Below, piece by piece: positions 18,612 to 29,926 of a DNA stretch of 64,000 nucleotides. This DNA is from Brachycybe producta (Eukaryota > Arthropoda > Diplopoda > Playtdesmida > Andrognathidae). A program made the translations under genes and the position numbers. Each line of letters opens with the position of its first letter. The first letter of the stretch is position 1. Location of the stretch: NCBI GenBank assembly GCA_036925085.1, contig JAUPFP010000010.1, positions 3,031,688 through 3,095,687 of the forward strand, in the 5' to 3' direction. Below the pieces are notes generated by a model. The model had not been told where the DNA came from and searched no databases. It was given only the letters and a program-made list of their open reading frames with translations.

Positions 18612-20849
18612 GTTTTCGGGCTAGTTATTGGAATATCAGTTTTAATTATTGTGTTTAAGGATTTAATTGGTTAAATAGCCAATCAAAACGTTCATAATTT
18701 TAATTTTTGAGATTTTTTAATTAGTTTCTCCGATTATTCCGCTTCGACGTCGCCATGCATGCCGACACACAAAATTTACTCGCCAGTAACTGAGAAAGTT
18801 GGTGTTCTTCCAACAGGGTAACCTGGAAAGGAAAAGTTGAACCACATGACCAGCAACAAGACAGCAAAGTAGCCGGGTGCTCAACTCGACTTACCACAAT
18901 CTCGGTATACGAGCAAGTTACTAGCGAGGCTGTTTCCCCGTCGCAACACCCCCCCCATTTACCATTATAGTCACAATGTGTACCCTAAAAGTAGTCCTTT
19001 CTGTTACCGCAATACACAATTGTAATGCAGAAAAAACCCTACTTTTACAAATTCAAACACGCGTATCTCTCTGCACGTGCAACAAGCCGGCACGTGTCAC
19101 ACACACACACACACACATAATCATGACTAGTGTAAGACGGCTTTTGAAGAGTCTTGCGAGGACAAGCAAGCATGTTAAAAGTGACTTAAAAAATCCATTT
19201 CAAAATTCCATAAACCTCAATTGTAAATTAAAACTTCTTTTTGCACGTGTTTTTCGCTATGTTCTGCACGTTGCTGAATTCCTCACTCCTCAATAATTCT
19301 ATTCCATCCACACATAATACATGCTTGGCCCATCATAGTACAAACGACTGTATACCAAATCATCAGCCATAAAAAACCACCCCACAACCTTAATGGATTG
19401 AAAGAAAGAGAACAGAAATCCTTATCTCCAACATGTATATAATTAACCCATTCCTTCTTACCCAATAATAAAAAACGTATTGATGATTAAATAATAAAAA
19501 ATCACTAAACGTAAATAGAAGAGATAAAAGAGGAGGGGGGGGGGGGGTGGGGGTGAAATTGACAACGACAGACGAACAAAAATTACCAGAATTTGTGTCG
19601 ATTCAACGAAGAACGAAGCACATTTAAAACACTAGAAATGCCTTAAAAAAACACCCACTAAAACTGAATTGAAAAACTAATTAATCCACACAAAAAAAAT
19701 GTTTTAAGAAAATGTCAAAGTCAATAATCAAAAGTAGAAACGTTTTAAACGACACCAAAGTTCAATTTAAGCAAAACTCCGCGCACAGAAAAAAAAAAAG
19801 CACAAAAAAGTTAATAAATACGAAGTTACTGAAAAGCGAAGAACCTGATAAAAAAAAAAAACACCGTAAAACGAGGTTTTTTCCTATCTGTAATAAACGT
19901 CTTATGAAGCCGTTTATGTGTTTAGGCAACAAAATTGCGAGACACTGTTTGGCCTCCTCCTTAAAGGGACACTCTTCTCGCCGCGGCCGCCACTGCCAAT
20001 GCCGCTGCCGCCACCACTACCAACACCGATACACAAACTCAATTCTCCCGCACTGTAAACAGAGCTTCGAGCGGAAGGGAAAGGGGGGAGGGGTAAAAAA
20101 TAAACAAGTACCATACGATGTATTTTGTTACATATTTTTAAAACAAGAGTTCAAACCATAAGTAAAAAAAATAATATCTAAAGTAATGTTGAATAAGAAT
20201 TTATATCTAACTTGGAACTTTGTGCAGATAGAGAGAGTCTATATTGGGGGAAAAAAATAATAATTTAACTAGTGTGTACACATCGTGTGGAACCGGTCTT
20301 ACACAGTAATCAATGACGGTTTTCATAAGAAATATTCCAATAGAAATGCACGAATAAACGGAAAGAATGCGGTCACATGATACATTACGTCATTAGTTTA
20401 CCTCTACAACCTTTCTCCTTATCCTCCTCCTCCTCCCCATTTAAATAGCAAGAGTGTGGGATTCGGAGAAGAATTTTCTAAAAATATAATTGGAGAATTT
20501 AAGACATTTTAAAAAGGGAGCTATGGCAAAAATGTATGCAAATAATAAAGAGAACAATGGCCTAAAAATTCATGGGTTTTTCTCTAGGTGTTTCAGAAGC
20601 AACATTACGAAAGAAAGACAAAAAAAAAAGTGTTTTAGATACTAGAAGAGTAATTGAATCCTTTCAGACGAATTTCAAGTTGATATTTTAAAAAAAAAAT
20701 TAACATTTTGTGGCAATTTAAAACATTTTATTTGTCACTTCAAGTGTTGAACCTTAAAAATGTGGTCATTTTCAAGGTGTCAAATCAAAAGTTTACTTTA
20801 AGATATGCGGCGCATGGGAAAGCTTTTCATTTAACTGGAATTTATAATA
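18612..20849. other. No supported gene; simple repeats
   Basis: Holds an (AC)n tract (19099-19117), a poly-G tract (19536-19553) and AT-rich sequence. A 149-codon Lys-rich open stretch at 19712-20161 has no domain and looks like a by-product of A-rich composition. A GC-rich patch at 19980-20020 (CCGCGGCCGCCACTGCC) stands out but has no identifiable function. Confidence 0.45.
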
Positions 20850-21150
20850 CCTTGTACACACGTGATTTAAATGAATTAAAATTAAATGTGTTTAGGTGAA
20901 TTATACGGAATCCAGTTAAGGACATGAACCAAATAAAAATTGACTTTATTATTAATATTTTGAATTGAAATACTAAATCAATAGTTTACTGTATATAATT
21001 ATATTTAAGTATTAACTCAATATTTTCAGCTTATTAACTGAATAAATTGAATTCGACATGTTGTTTGTTTGCCCTTCACTAAGAGGGCTCTGTAGAACAC
21101 GTTTCACGTTTATTATTTAAATGCATTTAATCTACCACGTGTGTACTAGG
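20850..21150. mobile_element. MITE T1 (about 300 bp)
   Basis: Ends CCTTGTACACACGTGATTTA and (reverse) CCTAGTACACACGTGG form imperfect terminal repeats. The interior AT-rich block with CTTCACTAAGAGGGCTC matches T2 at 36750-37051 in opposite orientation. Confidence 0.7.
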
Positions 21151-21162
21151 CCTACTGTAAAC

Positions 21163-22245
21163 CAGCGATTCCCAAAGCGTGTGCCATGAGTTTTGCTACA
21201 TGTTACAGTATATGTCGCATTCCATTTGGTGTAATTGTCCACTACAGGAAATGTATGTTCAGTGCCGGCCTTTGGGGGTGGCGAGGTCGTGCACCGTAGG
21301 AGCGCGCTGAGCAGGTTTTTGCACGTCAAGCACATTCTTTTGTATTATGTTTATTGGGTCGAAACATTTTCACCTTGTGAACAGAACAACTCGACCTTTG
21401 TCCAGATCTACAATGTCACAAAAACAGACTTTGCAGTTTAGGAACTCTTCCATTGAAATTGAAATCGCCTGGCTATGTAACTACCCTGCTCAAAGAGTTA
21501 AAAGTTCCATCTTTTCTATCTTGAAAAGAGCATACTAAATTCTATGTTGTAATCCTGTTCATATTCAAGTGTTTTAGTTTTCTTCTTGAATATTGGTCAT
21601 ATTTATTAAAATTAATTCCGAGGAAAAAAAAAGCAGCATATTTAAATAGTTCTATTATTCTCCTTCATTTGCATATTATGCAATCGCTTTTTTTTTAATA
21701 AAATGTCTTGAAATACTCGTACATACAGATTTTTTTTTAGTGAAAATCTAAATAAAAAAAATCTTTACAGTCTGCCTCGAGTAATATAGAATTTTAAATG
21801 ACGAAAAAAAACATCAGCTGCTTTTTGGTGGCTGTATTCACATAAAGAAACACAGGAAGGAATTTTACAGAACACCAGAGGCCATTAATGCCTCTTATAA
21901 GAAATACAATTTGATAAAGATTTAACTAATCAAATAATAAGCTAAAAAAGGACCCACACAGACCTACAATTTCTCCAAACAAACATTTTTCTAAATGCAG
22001 CCCACACAATACATTGGTGACATAAAAAGCAAACTTTAAAAATAGGTCTTATGACTAAAAAGCAGCATATAATGATTTCTCATTAAAAATGTGCCTTTGA
22101 GAATGAATGTCTACTACTGTTATGAGGATACTGCTACAGTGCTATTGAGAATGCCTTCTACCACTGCAACAAATGCCGTGGTAGAAGGATTGCAATAGCC
22201 TACATTTAAAGCGGCGATCCCATTGTCAATAACTTAAAGCTAGAT
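21163..22245. other. AT-rich with hAT-like terminus
   Basis: 21163 begins CAGCGATTCCCAAAGCGTGT, resembling the hAT-like end at 41324 (CAGTGGTTTCCAAAGGGTGT). No partner end or duplication was found. A small hairpin (CCTTCTACCACTGC / GTGGTAGAAGG) lies near 22151-22188. Otherwise nothing recognised. Confidence 0.45.
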
Positions 22246-22508
22246 TCACTGCAATAAGTCCTTGAATTAATTGCATTTGCTAATGTGATAATACTCTTGC
22301 AAGACTTCAATGGCGATCACACTGGTTATTTTTTTTTTCTCTCGCAAGATTCCATATGCAAGAAATAAGTCAACTATTGCTTTGAATCTTGCAAAAAAAA
22401 TATCAGCATTATCTGTAAGACAAGTGTGCAAGAAACCCGCTTTAAGTCTTGCAAGAATAATATCACATTGGTAATTACAATTAATGCAAGGACATATTGC
22501 AGTGAATC
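22246..22508. mobile_element. Foldback MITE with CTTGCAAGA motifs
   Basis: ATTCACTGCAATAAGTCCTT at the left mirrors AAGGACATATTGCAGTGAAT at the right (about 22246-22508). CTTGCAAGAC-type motifs recur between the arms. A further set of related motifs continues to about 22680. Confidence 0.6.
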
Positions 22509-22804
22509 TTGCTTTAAATTATTGCCAATGTGATTGCCTGACTATTAAGTGGTTTCTTGCACATTGTCTTACAGAAAACGCTGGTCTTCCGGTTTTTTCT
22601 TTGTTGTTGTTGCAAGATACAAAGCAACATTTGGTGTATTTCTTGTACGGAATTTTGCGAGAAAAATAGTCAGTGTGATCGTCAATCAAATTCTCTACAA
22701 AAAAATGGTGGCCACCATACATCAAGGGTTGCCACCGATTTTTATTTGTGAAATACCCTGACCTTTTCAGGTTTTCCAATATCAAAGTATTACATGTACA
22801 CCAG

Positions 22805-23645
22805 TGTAGAGCCCCTTGTTACGGGACTCAGGTCAGGGCTTAAACCTCCTTAGATTTGGAGAGTGTGGTTATATACTGAACCAGATCCGACTTGGTGCTG
22901 GTGGACTGTTCTCCCAGATTCCATAAACTCGTAATTGCTATGGAGAAGAAATAATAACAGGCAAGACGAACGAACGAATACATTAAAGAGTGGAATAAAA
23001 ACGAAGATGGCGTTGCGTTGCCAACGGGACAATTTGACATGAGTAGTATGAGTTTCGTATACGGATGGAACATTCGAATCCTCGAATCCGCGAATCTTGA
23101 AAAAATATTCCAGATTCGAAAACTCGAATCTTCGCGCATTTTGCGTTTTTCGAATCTTTCGAATCTTAACCTTAAAAAACTGTTAAAAACTTTAGTAAAA
23201 TTAGTTTTAACTCCATTGACGTCCAATAGAAGCATTCACTAACAAAAAAAACCGGTGATTGTTGCAATTTCGGTGGTTATCCGGATCACCAATATCACCT
23301 TGTGGCGACCCTAAGTGCCACACTATTTTTTTTACTATTAATAATTTCATATTTAATTGTATTACATTTATTTGTATCTTCTTAATGAAGAGTGTAGAAT
23401 TCTTATATGAAGGATTCGAGATTCGGGAAATTCTAGGACCTTTTAGGATTCGAATTCAGATTCGAGAAAATTTATTATTCGTCCCACCTATAGTTTCGTG
23501 TATCAGTAAATGGACCACGAGTTGTCTGAGGCATGGGCTTTTATACCTTGGGCCTATGTACACGTGCGCGGTGCAATCACGCCCAAGAGACCGTGTTTCA
23601 ACTAGTATCCAGAGTGACGGCAGTTCTACTGCCAGACGAAAACAA
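22805..23645 (-). mobile_element. Relic LTR (L2 family), split by MITE R2
   Basis: Starts TGTAGAGCCCC, like the better copy at 50727-51235, and includes TTATACCTTGGGCCTATGTA with the mirrored GCCCAAG near 23540-23587. The far end is eroded. It is a fossil LTR fragment of a family distinct from but distantly similar to A/B in its promoter region. Confidence 0.6.
23061..23493. mobile_element. hAT-type MITE R2 (433 bp)
   Basis: Ends ACGGATGGAACATTCGAATC and (reverse) CTATAGGTGGGACGAATAAT, flanked by an 8-bp duplication TTTCGTAT/TTTCGTGT (23053-23060 and 23494-23501). Uninterrupted member of the R family and inserted in the L2 relic LTR. Confidence 0.8.
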
Positions 23646-24490
23646 TCGAATTAATGTTCTGGAACACCACGTATTTTACAGAACAAGTGAAAATAATGTG
23701 GGGAACAAGATGGTTTCTATTGAGATGTATGCACGTGTCAGTGCGAGGAATGATGCTAGTGCTTTCTCTATGGTGACGCAATATTTCATGTTTTAAAAGG
23801 TTCCAAAAACAAACGCTTTCCCACACGCCCAATAGCATATGGTTTTCCGCGAATCAAAACCGTTGTCACAAAAATACATGCAGTTTCTTTCTTGCATGAA
23901 AGCATGCCATCTCATAGTCGCGTGCGAAAGAATGGACGTGTAAAGCCCAATCACGCATGCATTAATTACCACGCAAAACCAGAGTATGTGGAGCACGTGC
24001 AATTCGCACAGTTTTCTCACGTGAAAACGTGCACAACGCCTATAGGCGTTGTGCCTATATGCTTCTGCATACAATACCAGCCTTTACACACAGACGTCTG
24101 TGTGTAAAGGCTGGTATTGTATGCAGAAGCAACAGTTACTAGCATTTTACTATGGTTCTACCAGTGCCAAAAAAAAAGGTAAGACATTCTCAAAGGCATC
24201 CTTAGAATTTATCCACAGACTTTTAGAAACAACGTTACTGTGCTCGCAAGCAAATTTTAAAGCCACAAAAAATACTTTTTAGTAGGCCTATAATGCATTA
24301 AACTACAAAAAAACAACTTCAAAGGAGTTTTTAATAAAATGACTTCATTAAAAGTTGATAATGTCGCATTTCAAATCAGTAATTACTAATTAAGAACCAT
24401 GGATTGTCATAGTTTAAAAGCAGGTAGTGAATAAAAACTTAAAAAGAACTTATTAACAGACACAAACGTAAGGTGCATATCTTTATGTTA
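23646..24490. other. No supported gene; palindromes
   Basis: Apart from the 72-bp palindrome at 24060-24131 and a 24-bp palindrome GCACAACGCCTATAGGCGTT... at 24031-24054, this stretch holds ACGTGC-rich motifs and AT-rich sequence. The palindromes probably mark a MITE whose limits I cannot set. Confidence 0.45.
24060..24131. repeat. Perfect 72-bp palindrome
   Basis: The 36-bp arm starting TGCTTCTGCATACAATACCA meets its exact complement at the centre CAGACGTCTG (24091-24100) with no loop. Confidence 0.92.
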
Positions 24491-24900
24491 AGGTGGGGCC
24501 TGCGCACACAGGATGACACAAAAAGTTTCGAAACATGATGAAACATTTTTGTGTCATTGTGTGTCATTCCACTTTGACTACATGCTTTCAACTTGAAAGC
24601 ATGTAGTCAAAGTGGAATGACACTATCCACTATCTATACGTGCCGTCGCTTTTGTTCAGCCAATTGTGTCAGCATGTGTGTGTGCAGTTACTGACTTGAA
24701 ACTTTTAAGTCAGTAACTGCACACACACATGCTGACACAATTGGCAGAACAAAAGCGACGGCACATATAGATAGACACATTGTGTCAGCCAGTGTGCACC
24801 GACTTATTTAAAAGCATGTAGTCAAAGTGGAATGGCACAAAACATGTTTCGTTTCATCATGTTTCGAAACGTTATATGTCATCCCGTGTGCGCCCCGCCT
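24491..24900. mobile_element. Foldback MITE P1 with nested palindromes
   Basis: Ends AGGTGGGGCC and GCCCCGCCT with mirrored GCGCACAC..GGATGACA blocks. Inside are a 63-bp palindrome with a single-base loop (24561-24623) and a longer imperfect palindrome (about 24636-24780; TCAGTAACTGCACACACACA arms). Non-coding. Confidence 0.8.
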
Positions 24901-24972
24901 AACGGTCTGTAACATTAGCTAACAATTAGAATTTCGGTATGTGGTCTGAAATATTTATCAAATGGAAGAAAT

Positions 24973-25500
24973 TGTAACACCCGGTATATATCATGAAGAA
25001 CCCAGAATGCTAGCCAGGGGGTGTCCGACTTCTCGACTTCTTAGAGCGGAAGAATACCTATCGAAGCGTGGTGGCTTGGACCTGCGTGCACCTCATGGGT
25101 GTATATTTTCTCTCAAACAGTTCATGCTTGTTATACGTAGATTTTCGTCCTTATCACAACAATGGTTCCGTGGACACTTCCTCTTTAATTGCAACAATTC
25201 ATTCTTTGTATTCTGTACTTCTTCACAAAGAATGGTTAAAGTGTTTTCAACAAGAAGTAGTGTCGTCTTTAATTCTTTGAAGCAATCGGAGGCACCATAG
25301 GGCAAGGTTGGTAAAAAAGCCCCATCACGACAAGACGATTCCAGAGGCAGGTGGTGACCACCTCTCTGAGCAACATCGTCCACTTCAGTGAGTCAACGGC
25401 CATCCAGCTTATTCTGCCTTTCCAATCTTCCTCACTGTATGGTAACCATACGAGGGAGTAAGGTACGCTAGTCTAAGAATAAAGAAAATCACGTTATCAT
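24973..25500 (+). mobile_element. Relic LTR (S5) related to the A/B family
   Basis: Begins TGTAACACCCGG, then GCTTGGACCTGCGTGCACCT, AATTCATTCTTTGTA and GGCACCATAGGGCAAG, all in the order of the A/B LTR in plus orientation. Strongly diverged; the 3' limit is uncertain. Confidence 0.65.
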
Positions 25501-25729
25501 CGCAGTGTCGCGAATATGCGAGTAAAAGATCAACCCCCAAAACAACAACATAGAAATATAATAAATGATTAGGAAATCTCACAAAATACACCAAATTAAA
25601 GTGACAAACAAAACACAATGTTTCTCTGTACTGGAAAGCTGATTCGATCAAGTTTAAGAGCAAGAGAAAAGCATCGCGAACGTCAATACCGGCGCTTGTA
25701 ATGCTAACCGAATATTCTCTTCTCTTTTA

Positions 25730-26505
25730 GGGTTGGTTTATAGTCCCTTGCTAAAGCGGCAGTCACACTAGGCTGGTTTAAAAGCCGCTGGTTGCTGCTG
25801 GCTATTAGCAGAAACAGCAAGCAGCAGCTGCTTTGGGTTCACACTTGTCCAGTCACTGCTTGTATTAGCAGTGCAAGTCATCCAATCACTGTCTTGCAAA
25901 AACACAAATTCTAACAACAACCAACCCAAACAGTGGAGTTTCAACTACCACTAGTGCCACTACTAGCAACAAAAAGTTCACACTAGATGGCAGCAGCAGG
26001 AAGGGAGTCACATGACCAGCTGGTAGCTGCTAAAGTTGGACATGTCCAACTTCACCAGCCGCTGTTAAAATCACTAGCCCGCTGGAGAAAGCAGCTGCTA
26101 GTAGTAGTTCAGACTATGCTGCTAGAGTGCTACAACCAGCCAGCAGCAACCAGCGGCTGGGAAACCAGCCTAGTGTGACTGCGGCATAAGCGACAAAGCA
26201 GCCTGCTAAGCTTCAAAACCGACGTCAGAGGTTCAGATTTTTATCTTCGCCAGAGCATGAAGCTAGCTTTGAAATTATTCAACTTTTCAAAGCTTAGCAA
26301 CTCAAAGCACCAATCAGGAAACGGATACACAAAAAGGGTGAACAAGACACACCTTGCCTTGGCTTTATAGCTGGGTATACAGGTTATAAAATAGGGTAAA
26401 CTTTGCAAGACCACATGTATGTGTGAACAAGCTAAGCTTTGGGGAGCTAATTTTACAGAACTTCAAATCTTTCAATCTTAGCAAAGTTTGGAGTATAAAG
26501 CTAGA
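25730..26505. mobile_element. TTA-MITE copy (inverse orientation), split by a second MITE
   Basis: Flanked on the left by TTA. Its sequence is the reverse complement of the 376-bp elements at 45094-45848 (shared GCTTTGAAATT..CAACTTTTCAAAGCTTAG). It is interrupted by the 432-bp element at 25755-26186. Its right end is diverged. Confidence 0.75.
25755..26186. mobile_element. 432-bp MITE, GCAGTCACACTAGGCTGG family
   Basis: Terminal repeats AGCGGCAGTCACACTAGGCT and (reverse) TGCCGCAGTCACACTAGGCT are flanked by TAA on both sides (25752-25754 and 26187-26189). The 3-bp TWA duplication suggests the PIF/Harbinger group. Exactly the same length as the inner copy at 27672-28103. Confidence 0.85.
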
Positions 26506-27165
26506 AGAAAAAAAAACCTCTTTTAAAAACGTCACAAACACAAAAATCAAACAATAGTCCTGGCGTCAATTTTGCAGACTGTGTATAATTTCTAAAACTG
26601 TACAAACGCCAAACTGAACAAATGCCCAACATTTTGACGGTTATTCAGTTTGGCCATATGTTCAGTTTGGCCATTTGTTCAGTTTATCACTTCATGTGGA
26701 GTGTGATCAGTTTGAGTTGAATGTTCAACAAATTCTCAATAATGTTTAGTTGTATTTTTGTTTGTTTCACATCGAAATCTAGATCAAAAACAGTGGTCAG
26801 TGGGTGTGTAAAATAAAAAAAAAAATATTGTTGCATTAACCAAGTTACACTAATAGTTCGCTATCAGTTTTTTTTTCTTTTTCTCCCAATTACTTGAGTT
26901 TTGACGCATTTCCTCTTTGAGCGTCTGATAATGACCAAATCTCATATTGTGAGGAGAAAAGAGCAGAAGAAAAAAAAAACAAAATGCATTTTCTTCACAA
27001 TTAATTAAATATGAAGTAAAGCATTCAGGGGCCACATTTATTCTCTAAATCCAACCTGTAGTTTCACACAAAAATATATATACATTTGCTTTTAAGTCTA
27101 TTGTTGACTCTTATTTCGAGTTACTTTCAAACAGAAACAAAACGACATAAAACTTTATTTTTAGA
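26506..27165. other. No recognised gene
   Basis: AT-rich. A short array of CAGTTTGGCCATnTGTT-like motifs lies at 26640-26700. No credible frame. Confidence 0.5.
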
Positions 27166-27515
27166 CTAGTGGGGTAACCCGTTATAAACGATGGGAGCAA
27201 AATTCACAGGCAATTGTGCACATGCGCGTCGTTTTTTCCTTTTTTTACTCCTTTCATTTTAATTTCAGTCACCCCCTCCCACTTTTTTCCCTCCACGTTC
27301 CTCTCTCTCTCCCCCTTCTACACTTTCCAACCTTTCCCCCTCTCCAATTTAATATCATGGGGTTCTTGGATGGGGGGAGTGTGCAACATATAGTTGACCT
27401 TGAGAAAAAAAGCCGTTCAATTATTCAAATTTATATAAATTCCGACATGCTTCAATGGTTGTACAGCGTTACTTCAGAGACAGATATATAGATAGATAGG
27501 TACACAGACCTGGGA
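27166..27515 (-). mobile_element. Helitron-like copy H1
   Basis: On the minus strand it starts TCCCAGGTCTGTG and ends in a hairpin region (mutated CCCGTTATAAACGATGGG on the plus strand) followed by CTAG, with A/T flanks. It has the polypyrimidine tract and GGTCAACTATATGTTGCACA block of the family but lacks the internal MITE-like module. Confidence 0.75.
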
Positions 27516-27619
27516 TATTATATATATAATAGGAAAAACAAGTAAAGTAATTTACTAAAAAAAAGAAACATTTAGTGTACAGTCCTTAAATGAACTTATT
27601 TTCATAACAAAAACCTTAA

Positions 27620-28427
27620 GGCGCATTCACACTAGGCTGATTTACAAGCCGCTCGTTGCTGCTGGCTGTTATGACGCAGTCACACTAGGCTGGTTTCCCA
27701 GCTGCTGGTTGCTGCTGGCTGGTTGTAGCGCTCTAGCAGCATAGTCTGAACTGCTACCAGCAGCTGCTTTTCCCAGCATGCTAGTGATTTTAACAGCGGC
27801 TGGTGAAGTTGGACATGTCCAACTTTAGCAGCTACCAGCTGGTCATGTGACTCCCTTCCTGCTGCTGCCATCTAGTGTGAACTTTTTGTTACTAGTAGTG
27901 GCACTAGTGGTAGTTGAAACTCCACTGCTTGGGTTGGTTGTTGTTAGAGTTTGTGTTTTTGCAAGACGGTGATTGGATGACTTGCACTGCTAATACCAGC
28001 AGTGACTGGACAAGTGTGAACCCAAAGCAGCTGCTGCTTGCTGTTGCTGCTAATAGCCAGCAGCAACCAGCAGCTTGTAAACCAGCCTAGTGTGACTGCT
28101 GCTTTAGTAGCAACAGCAAGCAGCGGCTACTTTGGGTTCACACTTGTCCAGTCACTCTGCTGGTATTAGCAGCACAAATCATCCAATCACCGTCTTGCAA
28201 AAACACAAAATCTAACAAACAACCAACTGAAGCAGTGGAGTTTCAACGACCCACTAGTGCCACTACTAGCGACAAAGGGTTCGCACTAGCTGGTAGCACA
28301 CTGGTAGCAGCAGGAAGGGAGTCACATGACCAGCTGGAGAAAGCAGCTGCTGGTAGCAGTTCACACTATGCTGCTAGAGGGCTACAACCAGCCAGCAGCT
28401 GGTAAACCAGCCCAGTGTGAATGCGCC
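27620..28427. mobile_element. Outer MITE of the CACACTAGGCTG family
   Basis: Ends GGCGCATTCACACTAGGCTG and CCAGTGTGAATGCGCC. The body is homologous to the 432-bp elements and is interrupted by a second copy at 27672-28103. Slightly different termini (GCGCATTC rather than GCAGTC) mark a subfamily. Confidence 0.8.
27672..28103. mobile_element. Inner 432-bp MITE nested in its own family
   Basis: Begins TGACGCAGTCACACTAGGCT, ends AGTGTGACTGCTGCT, and is flanked by TTA at 27669-27671 and 28104-28106. Same length as 25755-26186 and in inverse orientation to it. Confidence 0.85.
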
Positions 28428-28595
28428 ATATTACAGTGGGTTAGTTTATCCACACTGTAAAAACAATTTTATGATTAGATAGCATAGGTAGGGCCTTGGC
28501 ACACAAACGACTTTTGAAGAACTTTTCGGCAACAAAATGAAGTCGAGCTGTCGCCAAAATCGAACACTTTCAAAACATCGTAGTGCTTTCAAAAA

Positions 28596-28770
28596 TAGGG
28601 TGCTGTTTTGTTGAACGGGTGGACACTAATAGTCGGAACAACAGCAGGAACAGTCAGAAGGTTAGGATTAGTTAACCGCTATTCCGACAGTTCCTCGACT
28701 ATTAAAGTCCACCCATTCCGGCTGTTCCGAACGTTCCACCGTTCAGCAAAATAGCACCTTTCCCCTTTTC
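28596..28770. mobile_element. Short palindromic MITE
   Basis: GGGTGCTGTTTTGTTGAACG at the left mirrors CCGTTCAGCAAAATAGCACC at the right, with internal AGTCGGAACA/TGTTCCGA-type mirrors. It resembles the central part of the hAT element at 13613-14259. Confidence 0.65.
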
Positions 28771-29165
28771 AAAGTCACCTGTGTTGCAAATAACTGCGGC
28801 CCACATCTCGATAGGTTTTAGGCCACTCATGTCTGCGGGCATATATGACAGTGTAATATAGTATGGAAAGGTGATGCACATTGGGATGCTTGACGGCAAA
28901 TGTCAAGACTTATAGATGAAAAGTTATAAAGCGCTGAAGAAGTCATGGCACTCTGGTTGGGAGAGGTCACTAGCCACCCGTACTAGGTTCACTGCTGATG
29001 CTGTTATTGCTCATGTCTTGTGCCATCACTGATGTAAACATCTGTAGTGGTGTGAAGATGTGTGTGTGCAAAGCTAAAACGATGTTATCGGTCACGGGGA
29101 TCGGAATACCTTCCAAAGACACAAAGTTGAAAAGTGTTTTAAAAGTCGCCACTGTGCCAAGGTTG
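28771..29165. other. No recognised feature
   Basis: Mixed-composition sequence up to the target site of element C. No domain-bearing frame. Confidence 0.45.
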
Positions 29166-29169
29166 ATGT

Positions 29170-29870
29170 TGTTGTGGTTTTGACTACACACAACTGTTGT
29201 GGTTATTGCACAACTTTTATTAATAAATTGAATATTGAATAATCTCAACACGAACACTGCAAATTGCATTTGAATGGCTTTATTTATTTGCTGCATCAAT
29301 TTATTTACTTGCATCGACCATGAGGTCCACCACTAGAGTTGCCAGAGGAATTGCCTGAGGTCGAAACCTGCAGAACAACACCTAAGCTGGTCCAAATGAC
29401 CAAGTGTCTGTTTATGATCCAGAGGAACACTGGGGTTCAACGTGACAGTTAGATGACTAGCAAGACAAACTGTCCACATCGATAGAGCCGCTGAAGGCAC
29501 CCCAAATTTGCCCGTAAGCACTGCCTTTGCAATGAGAAGGCTGGAAGGATATGGAGGGTTAGTGACCATTGCCGTAGTGGTGAACGTGGAGGGTTACTGA
29601 CCATTACTGTAGTGGTTAACGTGGATGCTTTACATATACAATAATTGGTACATGATAATGAATTGCAAAGTACACGAAATTATACACAACCAGAAAACAC
29701 ATTGTCAAAAACAATCTAAACAAGATAATCATAACGTAGATAAACTATAAGTTAAGATATAATAATATTTACACTAAATAATGTGTGCGTGGTTGTAAAC
29801 ATGCACGGTCATGCACGAAGTTAATGAAAACGGTTTTAAAAGAGAAAATGAATAACTGCAGATCACCACA
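29170..29870 (-). repeat. 3' LTR of element C (701 bp)
   Basis: Plus-strand ends TGTTGTGG and ATCACCACA. Carries AATAAA on the element strand near 29220. Almost identical to 34168-34868. Confidence 0.93.
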
Positions 29871-29926
29871 GTACTCCCCCCTAAGTGTTAACGATACCAA
29901 GAGAGAGAAAAAAAAAATAGAAAAGT

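Noticed and set aside
19712-20161. 149-codon open frame on the plus strand
   Set aside because: Lys/Asn/Arg-rich, no domain, no neighbours; explained by A-rich composition interrupted by a GC patch.
25987-26178. 63-codon frame that also occurs at 27680-27871
   Set aside because: Repeated because it lies in two copies of the same 432-bp MITE; not a gene.
27216-27491. Small frames rich in Ser, Pro and Leu in the Helitron copies (also at 39450, 42635, 44417 and 47909)
   Set aside because: They come from the polypyrimidine tract of the Helitron family, differ between copies and have no conserved start or stop.
29333-29569. 78-codon frame present twice (also at 34331-34567)
   Set aside because: Lies in the two LTRs of element C; duplicated by the LTR structure and without similarity to known proteins.
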